From the NCBI GenBank assembly GCA_903888395.1, contig CAISTO010000431.1, positions 1-7,898 of the forward strand: DNA of 7,898 bases, written 5' to 3'. Below, piece by piece: positions 1-6,455 of the stretch (the first letter of the stretch is position 1; each line of letters starts with the position of its first letter). The translations under genes were made by a program, and so were the position numbers. This stretch comes from an uncultured Bacteroidota bacterium (GTDB taxonomy: Bacteria > Bacteroidota > Bacteroidia > UKL13-3). Under the pieces are notes generated by a model. That model saw only the letters and a program-made list of their open reading frames with translations, did not search any database and was not told the origin of the DNA.

Positions 1-67
1 ATAATCATTAAATTATGTTTTTAGATAGCGTGAAATATAATATTATTGCTGCATACATTATATAATA

Positions 68-1234
68 ATGAGTAACGAGATAAATAAAAAGAAAATAGCC
101 ATATTAGGAAGTACAGGGAGTATTGGCACACAAGCTTTAGAAATAGCAAGAGAGCAGAGTGATAAAATAGAAATAGAGGTGTTAACTGCTAACAGTAATG
201 CTGATTTATTAATTAAACAGGCAATTGAGTTTAAACCAAATCATGTAGTAATAGCAGATGAAAGCAAATATTTATATGTAAAAGATGCATTAGGGCAGAA
301 AGATATCAAAGTATTTGCAGGAAGTAAAGCCATTGCTGATTTGATGGAAATAACATCGGCAGATATAATATTAACTGCAATGGTTGGTTATAGTGGACTT
401 TTGCCTACTATCAAAGCCATTGAGAATAAAAAGAAAATTGCATTAGCAAATAAAGAAACTTTAGTAGTAGCTGGTGAATTAATTACTGAATTATGTATAG
501 AAAATAAAGTAAGTTTAATACCAGTGGATTCAGAACATTCGGCTATTTTTCAATGTTTGGTTGGAGAAGATTTAAATACTTTAGATAAAATAATATTAAC
601 TGCATCTGGCGGACCATTTAGGGGAAAGAAACGTGAAGACTTATTAGCAATAACTAAGAAAGAGGCTTTAAAACATCCAAATTGGAACATGGGAGCAAAA
701 ATTACGATTGATTCAGCTACTTTAATGAATAAAGGTTTAGAAGTAATAGAGGCAAAATGGCTTTTTGGAGTTGAAAATAATCAAATAGAAGTGGTCGTTC
801 ATCCACAATCGATAATTCATAGTATGGTGGAGTTTAATGATGGAAGTATAAAGGCACAAATGGGATTGCCGGATATGAAGTTACCAATTCATTATGCCTT
901 TTTTTATCCAGAAAGAACAAAATCATCGTTTAAAAGAATGTCGTTTAAGGAAATAAACAACTTAACTTTTGAAGAACCAGATTTGGAAACTTTTAGAAAT
1001 TTGGCATTGGCATATGAAGCGATGAAAATTGGCGGGAATAAAGCTTGTATATTAAATGCAGCAAATGAGATAGCAGTAGCTGCATTTTTAGAAGATAAAA
1101 TTAAGTTTTTACAAATAGCAGAAATAAATGAAGCGTGTATGAATAAAGTTTTTTTTATACAAAAACCTAGTTTAGATGACTATATAAATACTGATAGTGA
1201 GGCAAGAAGATTTGCAAAAACTTTGATTCAATAA
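68..1234 (+). CDS. dxr: 1-deoxy-D-xylulose 5-phosphate reductoisomerase
   Basis: This cytoplasmic enzyme converts 1-deoxy-D-xylulose 5-phosphate to 2-C-methyl-D-erythritol 4-phosphate using NADPH and a divalent metal, the first committed step of the MEP isoprenoid pathway. The 388 residues are full length (the E. coli enzyme is 398; a loop after the metal site is shorter here). The Rossmann NADPH motif GSTGSIG is at residues 14-20, the metal ligands D154 and E156 lie in VDSEH, the substrate loop SGGPFRG is at 180-186, HPNWNMG is at 203-209, and DSATLMNKGLE (215-225) supplies the third metal ligand E225. NAANE near 330 belongs to the C-terminal domain. The ATG at 68 places the Rossmann motif at the usual distance from the N terminus. 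There is no Shine-Dalgarno sequence, as is normal in Bacteroidota. The 67 bases upstream contain only a poor -7-like match (TATTATTG, 41-48). rseP follows after 83 bp on the same strand. Confidence 0.98.
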   Translation: MSNEINKKKIAILGSTGSIGTQALEIAREQSDKIEIEVLTANSNADLLIKQAIEFKPNHVVIADESKYLYVKDALGQKDIKVFAGSKAIADLMEITSADIILTAMVGYSGLLPTIKAIENKKKIALANKETLVVAGELITELCIENKVSLIPVDSEHSAIFQCLVGEDLNTLDKIILTASGGPFRGKKREDLLAITKKEALKHPNWNMGAKITIDSATLMNKGLEVIEAKWLFGVENNQIEVVVHPQSIIHSMVEFNDGSIKAQMGLPDMKLPIHYAFFYPERTKSSFKRMSFKEINNLTFEEPDLETFRNLALAYEAMKIGGNKACILNAANEIAVAAFLEDKIKFLQIAEINEACMNKVFFIQKPSLDDYINTDSEARRFAKTLIQ

Positions 1235-1257
1235 TGTCAAATAGTTTTTTAATTTTG
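1222..1257 (+). promoter_or_regulatory. Bacteroidota-type promoter for rseP
   Basis: TAATTTTG at 1250-1257 matches the Bacteroidota sigma-A -7 consensus TAnnTTTG exactly and is followed by GCGCCCC, a context often seen at start sites in this phylum. A candidate -33 TTTG lies at 1222-1225 inside the end of dxr. The gap of 24 nt is slightly long, so the -33 box is less certain than the -7. Initiation would be near 1263, giving a leader of about 55 nt rich in A and TAAA repeats before the rseP ATG. Confidence 0.6.
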
Positions 1258-1317
1258 CGCCCCTTAAAAGTATTAATAATATTGATAACCATAAAGAAAA
1301 ATAAATAAATAAAATAA

Positions 1318-2661
1318 ATGCAAACATTCATCATGATAGCGCAAGTAATTGCGGCACTTTCGATATTAGTATTGATTCACGAATTAGGACATTTTTTAGC
1401 AGCAAAACTTTTTAAAATAAAAGTAGATAAATTCTATTTATTCTTTGATTTTTTGTTTCCAATGCCAAGTGTTTTAAATTTTGCATTATTTAAATTTAAA
1501 AAAGGCGATACAGAATATGGTTTAGGTTGGTTTCCAATGGGCGGATATGTTCAAATTAACGGAATGGTTGATGAAAATATGGGTAACCAAGATTTAACAA
1601 AACCTGCAGAACCATGGGAATTTAGAAGTAAACCAGCTTGGCAAAGAATGATTGTAATGCTTGGTGGTATTATATTTAATGTAATTTTAGGTATCATCAT
1701 TTTTTCTGGAATAAAATATTATTACGGTGAAAAATTATTGTTAAATAGTTCAGTAAAAAAAGGAATTGCTCCTAGCGAATTAGCTCAAGAAATGGGCTTT
1801 AGAATGGGTGATAAAATTGAATATATAAATGGAAATAAAATTATTCATTTAGAAGATGCCCTTAACGCTCAAATAATAATGAGCGAAAATCCAATTTATA
1901 CAGTAAACAGAAATGATTCGATGTTAGATATAAAATTACCAAACGACTTTTTGAAAAGATTGACTAAAAAGACAAAAGGTGGATTTTTTACTCCAAGAAT
2001 GGAATTATATGTAGAAAAAACCACTGTTGGTTCAGCTGCGGAAAAAGCTGGTTTAATGCCTAATGATAAAATTATAGGCGTTGATACAAATAGAATCAAT
2101 TGTTTTGATGAATTTCAACCATTGCTTATTGCTTATGCAGGAAAAGAGACTCCAATAACCATAATTAGAAATAAAGATACTTTAAAATTAATATCGAAAA
2201 TTGGAACTGATGGGAAATTGGGTTTTATACCAACAGACAAAAATTGGAAGTTTGATACTATATCTTATACTTTTTTTGCATCAATTCCGGCAGGAATAAA
2301 CCAAGCATATGAAACAATAGCCGGTCAAATAGCTGGTTGGGGTAAAATATTTAATGGAGATATTCCAGTTAATAAAGCTGTTCAAGGACCAATTGGAATA
2401 GCAAAATATTTTGGACCAACTTGGGATTGGTTAAACTTTTGGATGCTTACCGCATTAATTTCTATGGGATTAGCGTTTATGAACTTTTTACCTATTCCTG
2501 CTTTAGATGGTGGTCATGTGGTTTTATTAATAATAGAAATGGTAACTAAAAAACCAATTAGTATTAAAATTCAAGAACGCGTTCAAACAGTTGGAACAGT
2601 AATATTATTAGGTTTAATGCTACTCATATTTGGAAACGATATTTTTAGTTTATTTAAGTAG
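1318..2661 (+). CDS. rseP: RseP-type site-2 intramembrane zinc metalloprotease
   Basis: This is an inner-membrane protease of the site-2 (M50B) family, which cleaves transmembrane segments of already trimmed substrates such as anti-sigma factors and remnant signal peptides. Its 447 residues compare with 450 in E. coli. The zinc motif HELGH is at 21-25 in the first membrane helix. The family beta-hairpin motif appears as GWFPMGGYV around 70-78. A second helix spans roughly 110-131. Two PDZ-like domains follow, at about 145-210 and 225-300 (typical GSAAEKAGL at 238-246). The C-terminal helix pair carries the third zinc ligand in N389-FLPIPALDGGH (D397, H400). The insert between HELGH and GWFPMGG, rich in Phe and Leu, is typical of Bacteroidota homologues. 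It lies 83 bp after dxr with its own promoter. The genes downstream encode trypsin-like lipoproteins, the protease class that makes the first cut before RseP in E. coli, but a functional link is only inference. Confidence 0.97.
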   Translation: MQTFIMIAQVIAALSILVLIHELGHFLAAKLFKIKVDKFYLFFDFLFPMPSVLNFALFKFKKGDTEYGLGWFPMGGYVQINGMVDENMGNQDLTKPAEPWEFRSKPAWQRMIVMLGGIIFNVILGIIIFSGIKYYYGEKLLLNSSVKKGIAPSELAQEMGFRMGDKIEYINGNKIIHLEDALNAQIIMSENPIYTVNRNDSMLDIKLPNDFLKRLTKKTKGGFFTPRMELYVEKTTVGSAAEKAGLMPNDKIIGVDTNRINCFDEFQPLLIAYAGKETPITIIRNKDTLKLISKIGTDGKLGFIPTDKNWKFDTISYTFFASIPAGINQAYETIAGQIAGWGKIFNGDIPVNKAVQGPIGIAKYFGPTWDWLNFWMLTALISMGLAFMNFLPIPALDGGHVVLLIIEMVTKKPISIKIQERVQTVGTVILLGLMLLIFGNDIFSLFK

Positions 2662-2685
2662 CAATTAAGAAAAATAAATATTTCC

Positions 2686-2714
2686 TTTGAAACATTTATT
2701 GAGAACTTATTTAG
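2686..2714 (+). promoter_or_regulatory. Weak candidate promoter for the tandem protease lipoprotein genes
   Basis: The 107-bp gap after rseP contains TTTG at 2686-2689, matching the Bacteroidota -33 box, and 18 nt later a degenerate -7 region (TATTTAG, 2708-2714) that keeps the TA but departs from the TTTG end. An A-rich leader of about 50 nt precedes the ATG at 2769. There is no terminator-like hairpin after rseP, so read-through from the rseP promoter is an alternative or additional source of transcript. Confidence 0.25.
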
Positions 2715-2768
2715 AAGAAAAAGAAAATACATAAAAAACATTTAAAACACATATAAAAAAAGAAAACA

Positions 2769-4445
2769 ATGATTAAGAGATTTACAAAAAGAAATATTTC
2801 AAGTTTAACATTAACAGCAGTATTAATAGGGTGCATATCAAGTTGTGTTCCTATATTTATACCAGGAAAACAAACTGTTAGTTTTACCACTACAAGTAAA
2901 GATGCAACAGTTTTTGTGGATAATGAACAAGTTGGAAAAGGAAAACGTTTAAGTAGTAAAATAGAAAAAACTGGATCTAAACAAATAATAATAAAAAATG
3001 ATGGATACAAAGACCATTACAAAGTGCTTTTACCAGAAAGAAGAGTTTATGCTTATTACCCTTTAATGATAATTGATGCTTTTTTTATATATCCATTGAT
3101 GTTTGATCCATTGGTAAAGGAAAAAACTTTTACCTACCCAAAAGAAAACAGATTAGTATTAAAAGATCAATATTATAATAAAACAGAAAAAGAAAAATAT
3201 ATTGATTTTGAGGGGGTAAAATTAAATGTTGAAAATAAAGAAAGAGATATTAATTGGTATGATATTAACCATTCTGAAAATTTAGATGATAATATTTTAG
3301 AAGCAGAAAAAGATAGGGAAAAAGAACAAGCAAGAGAACAAGCCAAAGATGAAAAAAGGAGTTTAAAAAACAAAAAGAAAGTTTTATTAGATGAAGTTTC
3401 AAAAAAGATTGTTTATGAAAACACCAAATTGGCTGAAAATATCTATAAAACTTTAAATAAAATCGGATACATAGACACTGTAAACCAAATATTTTTGGAT
3501 AATAATAATACATTAGCATTGGCCGGTGTAATTACCAAATATTCCACTTATAAAATATCGGCTAAAGGAATACAGGGCCAACCTACAGGTACAGGATATG
3601 CAACCTATAGCTATGCAAAAGCTAAAATTTATATTACTTGGTATATAAAAAATAGTTATGGTGAAAAAATAGACTCCATAGAAGATGAAAGTTATTCTGG
3701 AGAATTTGCTAATAGTTTTATAGAGACAAAAGGTTATGATCCAATGTATGGAGATGCAGCTGAAAATTCTTTGAATAAGTTAATGAAAACTCCTTTATTT
3801 TTAAAATATATAAAAATAGATTCTAATTTTAAAATTAATGATCCAATTCTTGCTATTACTAAACCTTCAAATATTGTAACAAATGCTGAAGATGCAACTA
3901 ATTCATCAGTAATTATAAAAAGAAAAGATAAAGGACATGGTTCTGGATTTGTGATTAGTAATGATGGATATATTATTACAAATTTCCATGTGATAGCTGA
4001 TGAATTTAACAACAAGACAGCAGAAATAAAAGCGATTTTATCGAACGGTGATGAGGTTTCAGTTAAAGTAGTTAGATACAATAAAATGAGAGACATTGCG
4101 CTTTTAAAAGTTGAAAATACATTTGAAAAAGCTTTCTTTTTGAGCAGTGAAAAAACATTCAAAAAATTAATGGACGTATATGCTGTTGGAACCCCAAAAT
4201 CGTTAGAGTTAGGCCAATCAGTTAGTATTGGGATTTTATCTAATGAAAGAAAAAGAAATAACAATAATTTGCTACAATTAAATATGAGTATCAACTCTGG
4301 TAATAGCGGTGGACCATTATTTGATAAAATGGGCGTTTTACATGGTATTGTTACCTCAAAATTAGTTGGTCAATCGACCGAAGGTGTTGCATTTGCAATT
4401 CCATCATATTTAGTTCAAGACTATTTGAATTTAAAAATTCAATAA
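2769..4445 (+). CDS. PEGA-like lipoprotein with C-terminal trypsin/HtrA-type serine protease domain (copy 1)
   Basis: A predicted exported, lipid-anchored serine protease of 558 residues. A basic N-terminus and hydrophobic core end in two possible lipoboxes, LIGC (C22) and ISSC (C26). C26 aligns with the only candidate cysteine of the paralogue and is preferred. Residues about 36-90 resemble a PEGA domain (ATVFVDNEQVGKG, then IIIKNDGYK). A hydrophobic stretch at 95-116 follows. A conserved domain I do not recognise covers about 141-350, interrupted by a Lys/Glu/Gln-rich linker at 178-205. Residues 365-558 form a trypsin-like domain with H407 (TNFHV), D442 (RDIALLK) and S513 (GNSGGPLF). No PDZ domain follows, unlike DegP or DegS. 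The protease core departs from the common HtrA form: N505 and S510 replace the usual Asp and Pro before GNSGG. No acidic surface-export signal follows the lipid cysteine, so a periplasmic orientation is likely. Substrate unknown. Confidence 0.85.
   Translation: MIKRFTKRNISSLTLTAVLIGCISSCVPIFIPGKQTVSFTTTSKDATVFVDNEQVGKGKRLSSKIEKTGSKQIIIKNDGYKDHYKVLLPERRVYAYYPLMIIDAFFIYPLMFDPLVKEKTFTYPKENRLVLKDQYYNKTEKEKYIDFEGVKLNVENKERDINWYDINHSENLDDNILEAEKDREKEQAREQAKDEKRSLKNKKKVLLDEVSKKIVYENTKLAENIYKTLNKIGYIDTVNQIFLDNNNTLALAGVITKYSTYKISAKGIQGQPTGTGYATYSYAKAKIYITWYIKNSYGEKIDSIEDESYSGEFANSFIETKGYDPMYGDAAENSLNKLMKTPLFLKYIKIDSNFKINDPILAITKPSNIVTNAEDATNSSVIIKRKDKGHGSGFVISNDGYIITNFHVIADEFNNKTAEIKAILSNGDEVSVKVVRYNKMRDIALLKVENTFEKAFFLSSEKTFKKLMDVYAVGTPKSLELGQSVSIGILSNERKRNNNNLLQLNMSINSGNSGGPLFDKMGVLHGIVTSKLVGQSTEGVAFAIPSYLVQDYLNLKIQ
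3904..4174 (+). repeat. Near-identical direct repeat, copy 1 (protease core)
   Basis: This 271-nt segment encodes the part of the protease domain holding the catalytic His and Asp. Aligned without gaps to 5561-5831 (offset 1657), it differs at only three positions (4022, 4073, 4094), all silent, and includes an unbroken 118-nt identity (3904-4021). The following 271 nt up to the stop codon differ at roughly 23 positions, almost all silent. Confidence 0.9.
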
Positions 4446-4461
4446 TCCAATATTTTATTAC

Positions 4462-6102
4462 ATGATAAATTTTTTCAAAAAAAATAATACAAGTATTGCA
4501 ATAGCAATACTTGTATTGAGCATGTCTAGTTGTGTGGCTATATTTGTTCCTAATAAGCAAAATATTAATTTTACAACAACTAGTAAAGATGCTACAGTAT
4601 ATGTAGACAATGAACAAGTAGGAAAAGGAAAAATTTTTAGAAGTAAAATAAAGAAAACTGGTTGTAAACAAATAATCATAAAAAATGATGGTTATAAAGA
4701 CCAATATAAAATATTATTACCTGAAAGAAAAGTTCATTCTTATTGGCCATTAATAATAAGTGAGTGTTGGTTAATGCCTGCAATTTTAATTGATCTTGCT
4801 ATATCAAATAACAGTATATATAGTTATCCAAAACTAAATAAATTGGCATTAAAAGATAAATATATTAATAAAACTGCAAACGAAAAATATATTGATTTTG
4901 AAGGTTTAAAATTAAATATAGAAAATAAAGAAAGAGATATTAATTGGTATGATATCAACCATTCTGAAAATTTAAGTAAAAATATATTAGACGCAGAAAA
5001 ATACAAAGAAAAGCATCAGGCGAAAGATGATATTAAAGATTCAAAAAAGAAAAAGAAAATATATTTAGAAGTAGAATCAAAAAAAATAGTATATGAAAAC
5101 ACCAAACTTGCAGAAAACGTTTATAAAACTTTAAATAAAATTGGATACATAGATACTGTAAACCAAATATTTTTGGATAATAATAATACTTTAGCCTTAG
5201 CAGGTGTAATTAAAAAATATTCAACATTTTTAGTTTCTGCAAAAGGACAAAGTTTACTGTTATATAGTTATGCTAAAGCTAAAATTTATATCACATGGTA
5301 TTTAAAAAATAGTTATGGTGAAAAAATTGATTCAATTGAAGATGAAAGTTACTCTAGTGATTTTGCTTTTAGTTTTATAAATTCAAAAGGTTACGACCCA
5401 ATGTATGGTGAAGCTGCTGAGAACTCATTGTTGAAATTAATGAATAACCCGAAATTTGTTAAACTAATAAAATTAGATACCAACTTTAACATAAACGATC
5501 CAATTCTTGCTGTAGCTAAACCATCAAATATTGTAACAAATGCTGAAGATGCAACAAATGCATCAGTAATTATAAAAAGAAAAGATAAAGGACATGGTTC
5601 TGGATTTGTGATTAGTAATGATGGATATATTATTACAAATTTCCATGTGATAGCTGATGAATTTAACAACAAGACAGCGGAAATAAAAGCGATTTTATCG
5701 AACGGTGATGAGGTTTCAGTTAAAGTAGTAAGATACAATAAAATGAGAGATATTGCGCTTTTAAAAGTTGAAAATACATTTGAAAAAGCTTTCTTTTTGA
5801 GCAGTGAAAAAACATTCAAAAAATTAATGGATGTATATGCCGTTGGAACTCCAAAATCGTTAGAATTAGGACAATCAGTTAGTGTTGGAATATTATCGAA
5901 TGAAAGAAAAAGAAATAACAATAATTTGCTACAATTAAATATGAGTATAAACTCTGGTAATAGTGGCGGACCATTATTTGATAAAATGGGTGTATTACAT
6001 GGAATTGTTACTTCAAAATTAGTTGGTCAATCAACCGAAGGTGTTGCTTTTGCAATTCCTTCGTATTTAGTTCAAGATTATTTAAATTTGAAAATTCAAT
6101 AA
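4462..6102 (+). CDS. PEGA-like lipoprotein with C-terminal trypsin/HtrA-type serine protease domain (copy 2)
   Basis: A tandem paralogue of the gene ending at 4445, starting 16 bp after its stop and very probably in the same transcript. The 546 residues begin with a lipoprotein signal peptide ending in MSSC (C24). A PEGA-like domain follows at about 34-88, roughly three quarters identical to copy 1 by eye. The hydrophobic stretch (92-114) has diverged strongly. The unknown middle domain spans about 140-338, with a Lys-rich linker four residues shorter than in copy 1 and a seven-residue Gly-rich segment missing after residue 261. The trypsin-like domain (353-546) has H395, D430 and S501 intact and differs from copy 1 at only two residues (A367 for Ser, V475 for Ile). 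It is therefore a full, probably active gene and not a decaying duplicate. The divergent front with a constant protease suggests the copies differ in partner, location or signal sensed rather than in cleavage chemistry; this is inference. Confidence 0.85.
   Translation: MINFFKKNNTSIAIAILVLSMSSCVAIFVPNKQNINFTTTSKDATVYVDNEQVGKGKIFRSKIKKTGCKQIIIKNDGYKDQYKILLPERKVHSYWPLIISECWLMPAILIDLAISNNSIYSYPKLNKLALKDKYINKTANEKYIDFEGLKLNIENKERDINWYDINHSENLSKNILDAEKYKEKHQAKDDIKDSKKKKKIYLEVESKKIVYENTKLAENVYKTLNKIGYIDTVNQIFLDNNNTLALAGVIKKYSTFLVSAKGQSLLLYSYAKAKIYITWYLKNSYGEKIDSIEDESYSSDFAFSFINSKGYDPMYGEAAENSLLKLMNNPKFVKLIKLDTNFNINDPILAVAKPSNIVTNAEDATNASVIIKRKDKGHGSGFVISNDGYIITNFHVIADEFNNKTAEIKAILSNGDEVSVKVVRYNKMRDIALLKVENTFEKAFFLSSEKTFKKLMDVYAVGTPKSLELGQSVSVGILSNERKRNNNNLLQLNMSINSGNSGGPLFDKMGVLHGIVTSKLVGQSTEGVAFAIPSYLVQDYLNLKIQ
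4486..4517 (+). repeat. Perfect 14-bp inverted repeat inside signal-peptide codons of protease copy 2
   Basis: The arms AATACAAGTATTGC (4486-4499) and GCAATACTTGTATT (4504-4517) are exact reverse complements separated by the 4-nt loop AATA. The hairpin starts 24 nt after the first base of the start codon and covers codons for residues 9-19. There is no following T-run, so it is not a standard terminator. Copy 1 has no equivalent structure in its signal-peptide codons. Confidence 0.75.
5561..5831 (+). repeat. Near-identical direct repeat, copy 2 (protease core)
   Basis: Partner of 3904-4174, with three silent nucleotide differences in 271. It lies in the same reading frame of the second protease gene and covers H395 and D430. 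The sharp change in silent-site divergence at the segment edges is what marks it as a probable conversion tract. Confidence 0.9.
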
Positions 6103-6112
6103 TTGAATATAA

Positions 6113-6160
6113 AACAATAAAAAGCCCAATTAGAATTTTCTAATTGGGCTTTTTATTGTT
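6113..6160. terminator. Bidirectional intrinsic terminator between convergent operons
   Basis: Two 23-nt arms (6113-6135 and 6138-6160) are exact reverse complements around a 2-nt centre. The core AAAAAGCCC...GGGCTTTTT gives a GC-containing stem with a T-run on each strand (6150-6154 on plus, complement of 6119-6123 on minus). It lies 10 bp past the stop of protease copy 2 and overlaps the stop codon of the convergent small gene by two bases, so one structure can end transcripts from both sides. Confidence 0.93.
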
Positions 6161-6395
6161 AATCTACATTTTGTTGTAAACCTTCTTTGGCTTTTTGTAG
6201 AATGTTTTCAAGGGTAATTTCACTAGGTCTAAAATAAGTTTTATTGAGTAAATCAATGCCTTCTAACAGTTCTAGATAAATAGTTCTTAATGCATCATCT
6301 TCATTGATTGCATTTTCAATTGATAAGGATTCTTGGGGATTTGTTTCCTTATAAATGTAATTTAATAAATCGTCTTCAGTGTAAATTTTTATCAT
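6159..6395 (-). CDS. Small acidic protein of unknown function, anti-sigma-N-terminus-like
   Basis: A 78-residue, predominantly helical, acidic cytoplasmic protein with no signal peptide or membrane segment. The pattern (LLNYIYKET near 10-18, then a stretch of alternating acidic and hydrophobic residues to about 60, ending in LENILQKAK) resembles small Bacteroidota proteins whose start recalls the helical N-terminal domain of anti-sigma factors. The zinc-binding His and Cys residues of that domain are absent, since there is no Cys or His in the protein. This likeness is from memory of the pattern only and gives no secure function. The gene lies 58 bp after the SGNH-like gene on the same strand and may be co-transcribed with it or use its own promoter just upstream. 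Its stop codon falls within the shared terminator. The absence of a plausible alternative gene on the other strand and the fit to the terminator support it as real. Confidence 0.7.
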   Translation of the reverse strand: MIKIYTEDDLLNYIYKETNPQESLSIENAINEDDALRTIYLELLEGIDLLNKTYFRPSEITLENILQKAKEGLQQNVD

Positions 6396-6420
6396 ATAAT
6401 TTAGTTAATTATAGGTGAAA

Positions 6421-6455
6421 CGAATTTATAGTATATTTTAGTATTAATAAAATTT
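6421..6455 (-). promoter_or_regulatory. Weak candidate promoter for the small acidic protein gene
   Basis: Read on the minus strand, TAAATTCG (6428 to 6421) matches the Bacteroidota -7 consensus TAnnTTTG except for one base. The -33 region about 20 nt upstream offers only a TTTT run. Initiation would fall about 20 nt before the ATG at 6395. The match is weak, and read-through from the upstream gene is equally possible. Confidence 0.25.

Noticed and set aside
41..48. TATTATTG upstream of dxr as a -7 promoter element.
   Set aside because: It has one mismatch to TAnnTTTG and no convincing -33 TTTG at the right distance; too weak to list as a feature.
1300..1317. Run of TAAA/AAAT repeats before rseP as a functional tandem repeat.
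   Set aside because: It is short and imperfect and fits the A-rich leaders usual before start codons in Bacteroidota.
3734..4294. Long open frame on the minus strand across protease copy 1, with a similar one at 5391-5921 across copy 2.
   Set aside because: Both lie opposite a well-supported protease domain. Their resemblance to each other follows from the duplicated sense genes, and the translations are Ser/Leu/Phe-rich as expected from antisense of AT-rich coding DNA.
4522..4524. Alternative ATG start for protease copy 2 downstream of the hairpin.
   Set aside because: It would remove the basic and hydrophobic parts of the signal peptide and leave the lipid cysteine without an export signal.
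4462..6102. The possibility that protease copy 2 is a decaying duplicate.
   Set aside because: The frame is intact from signal peptide to stop, the triad is present, and nearly all nucleotide differences in the protease domain are silent, which indicates purifying selection.
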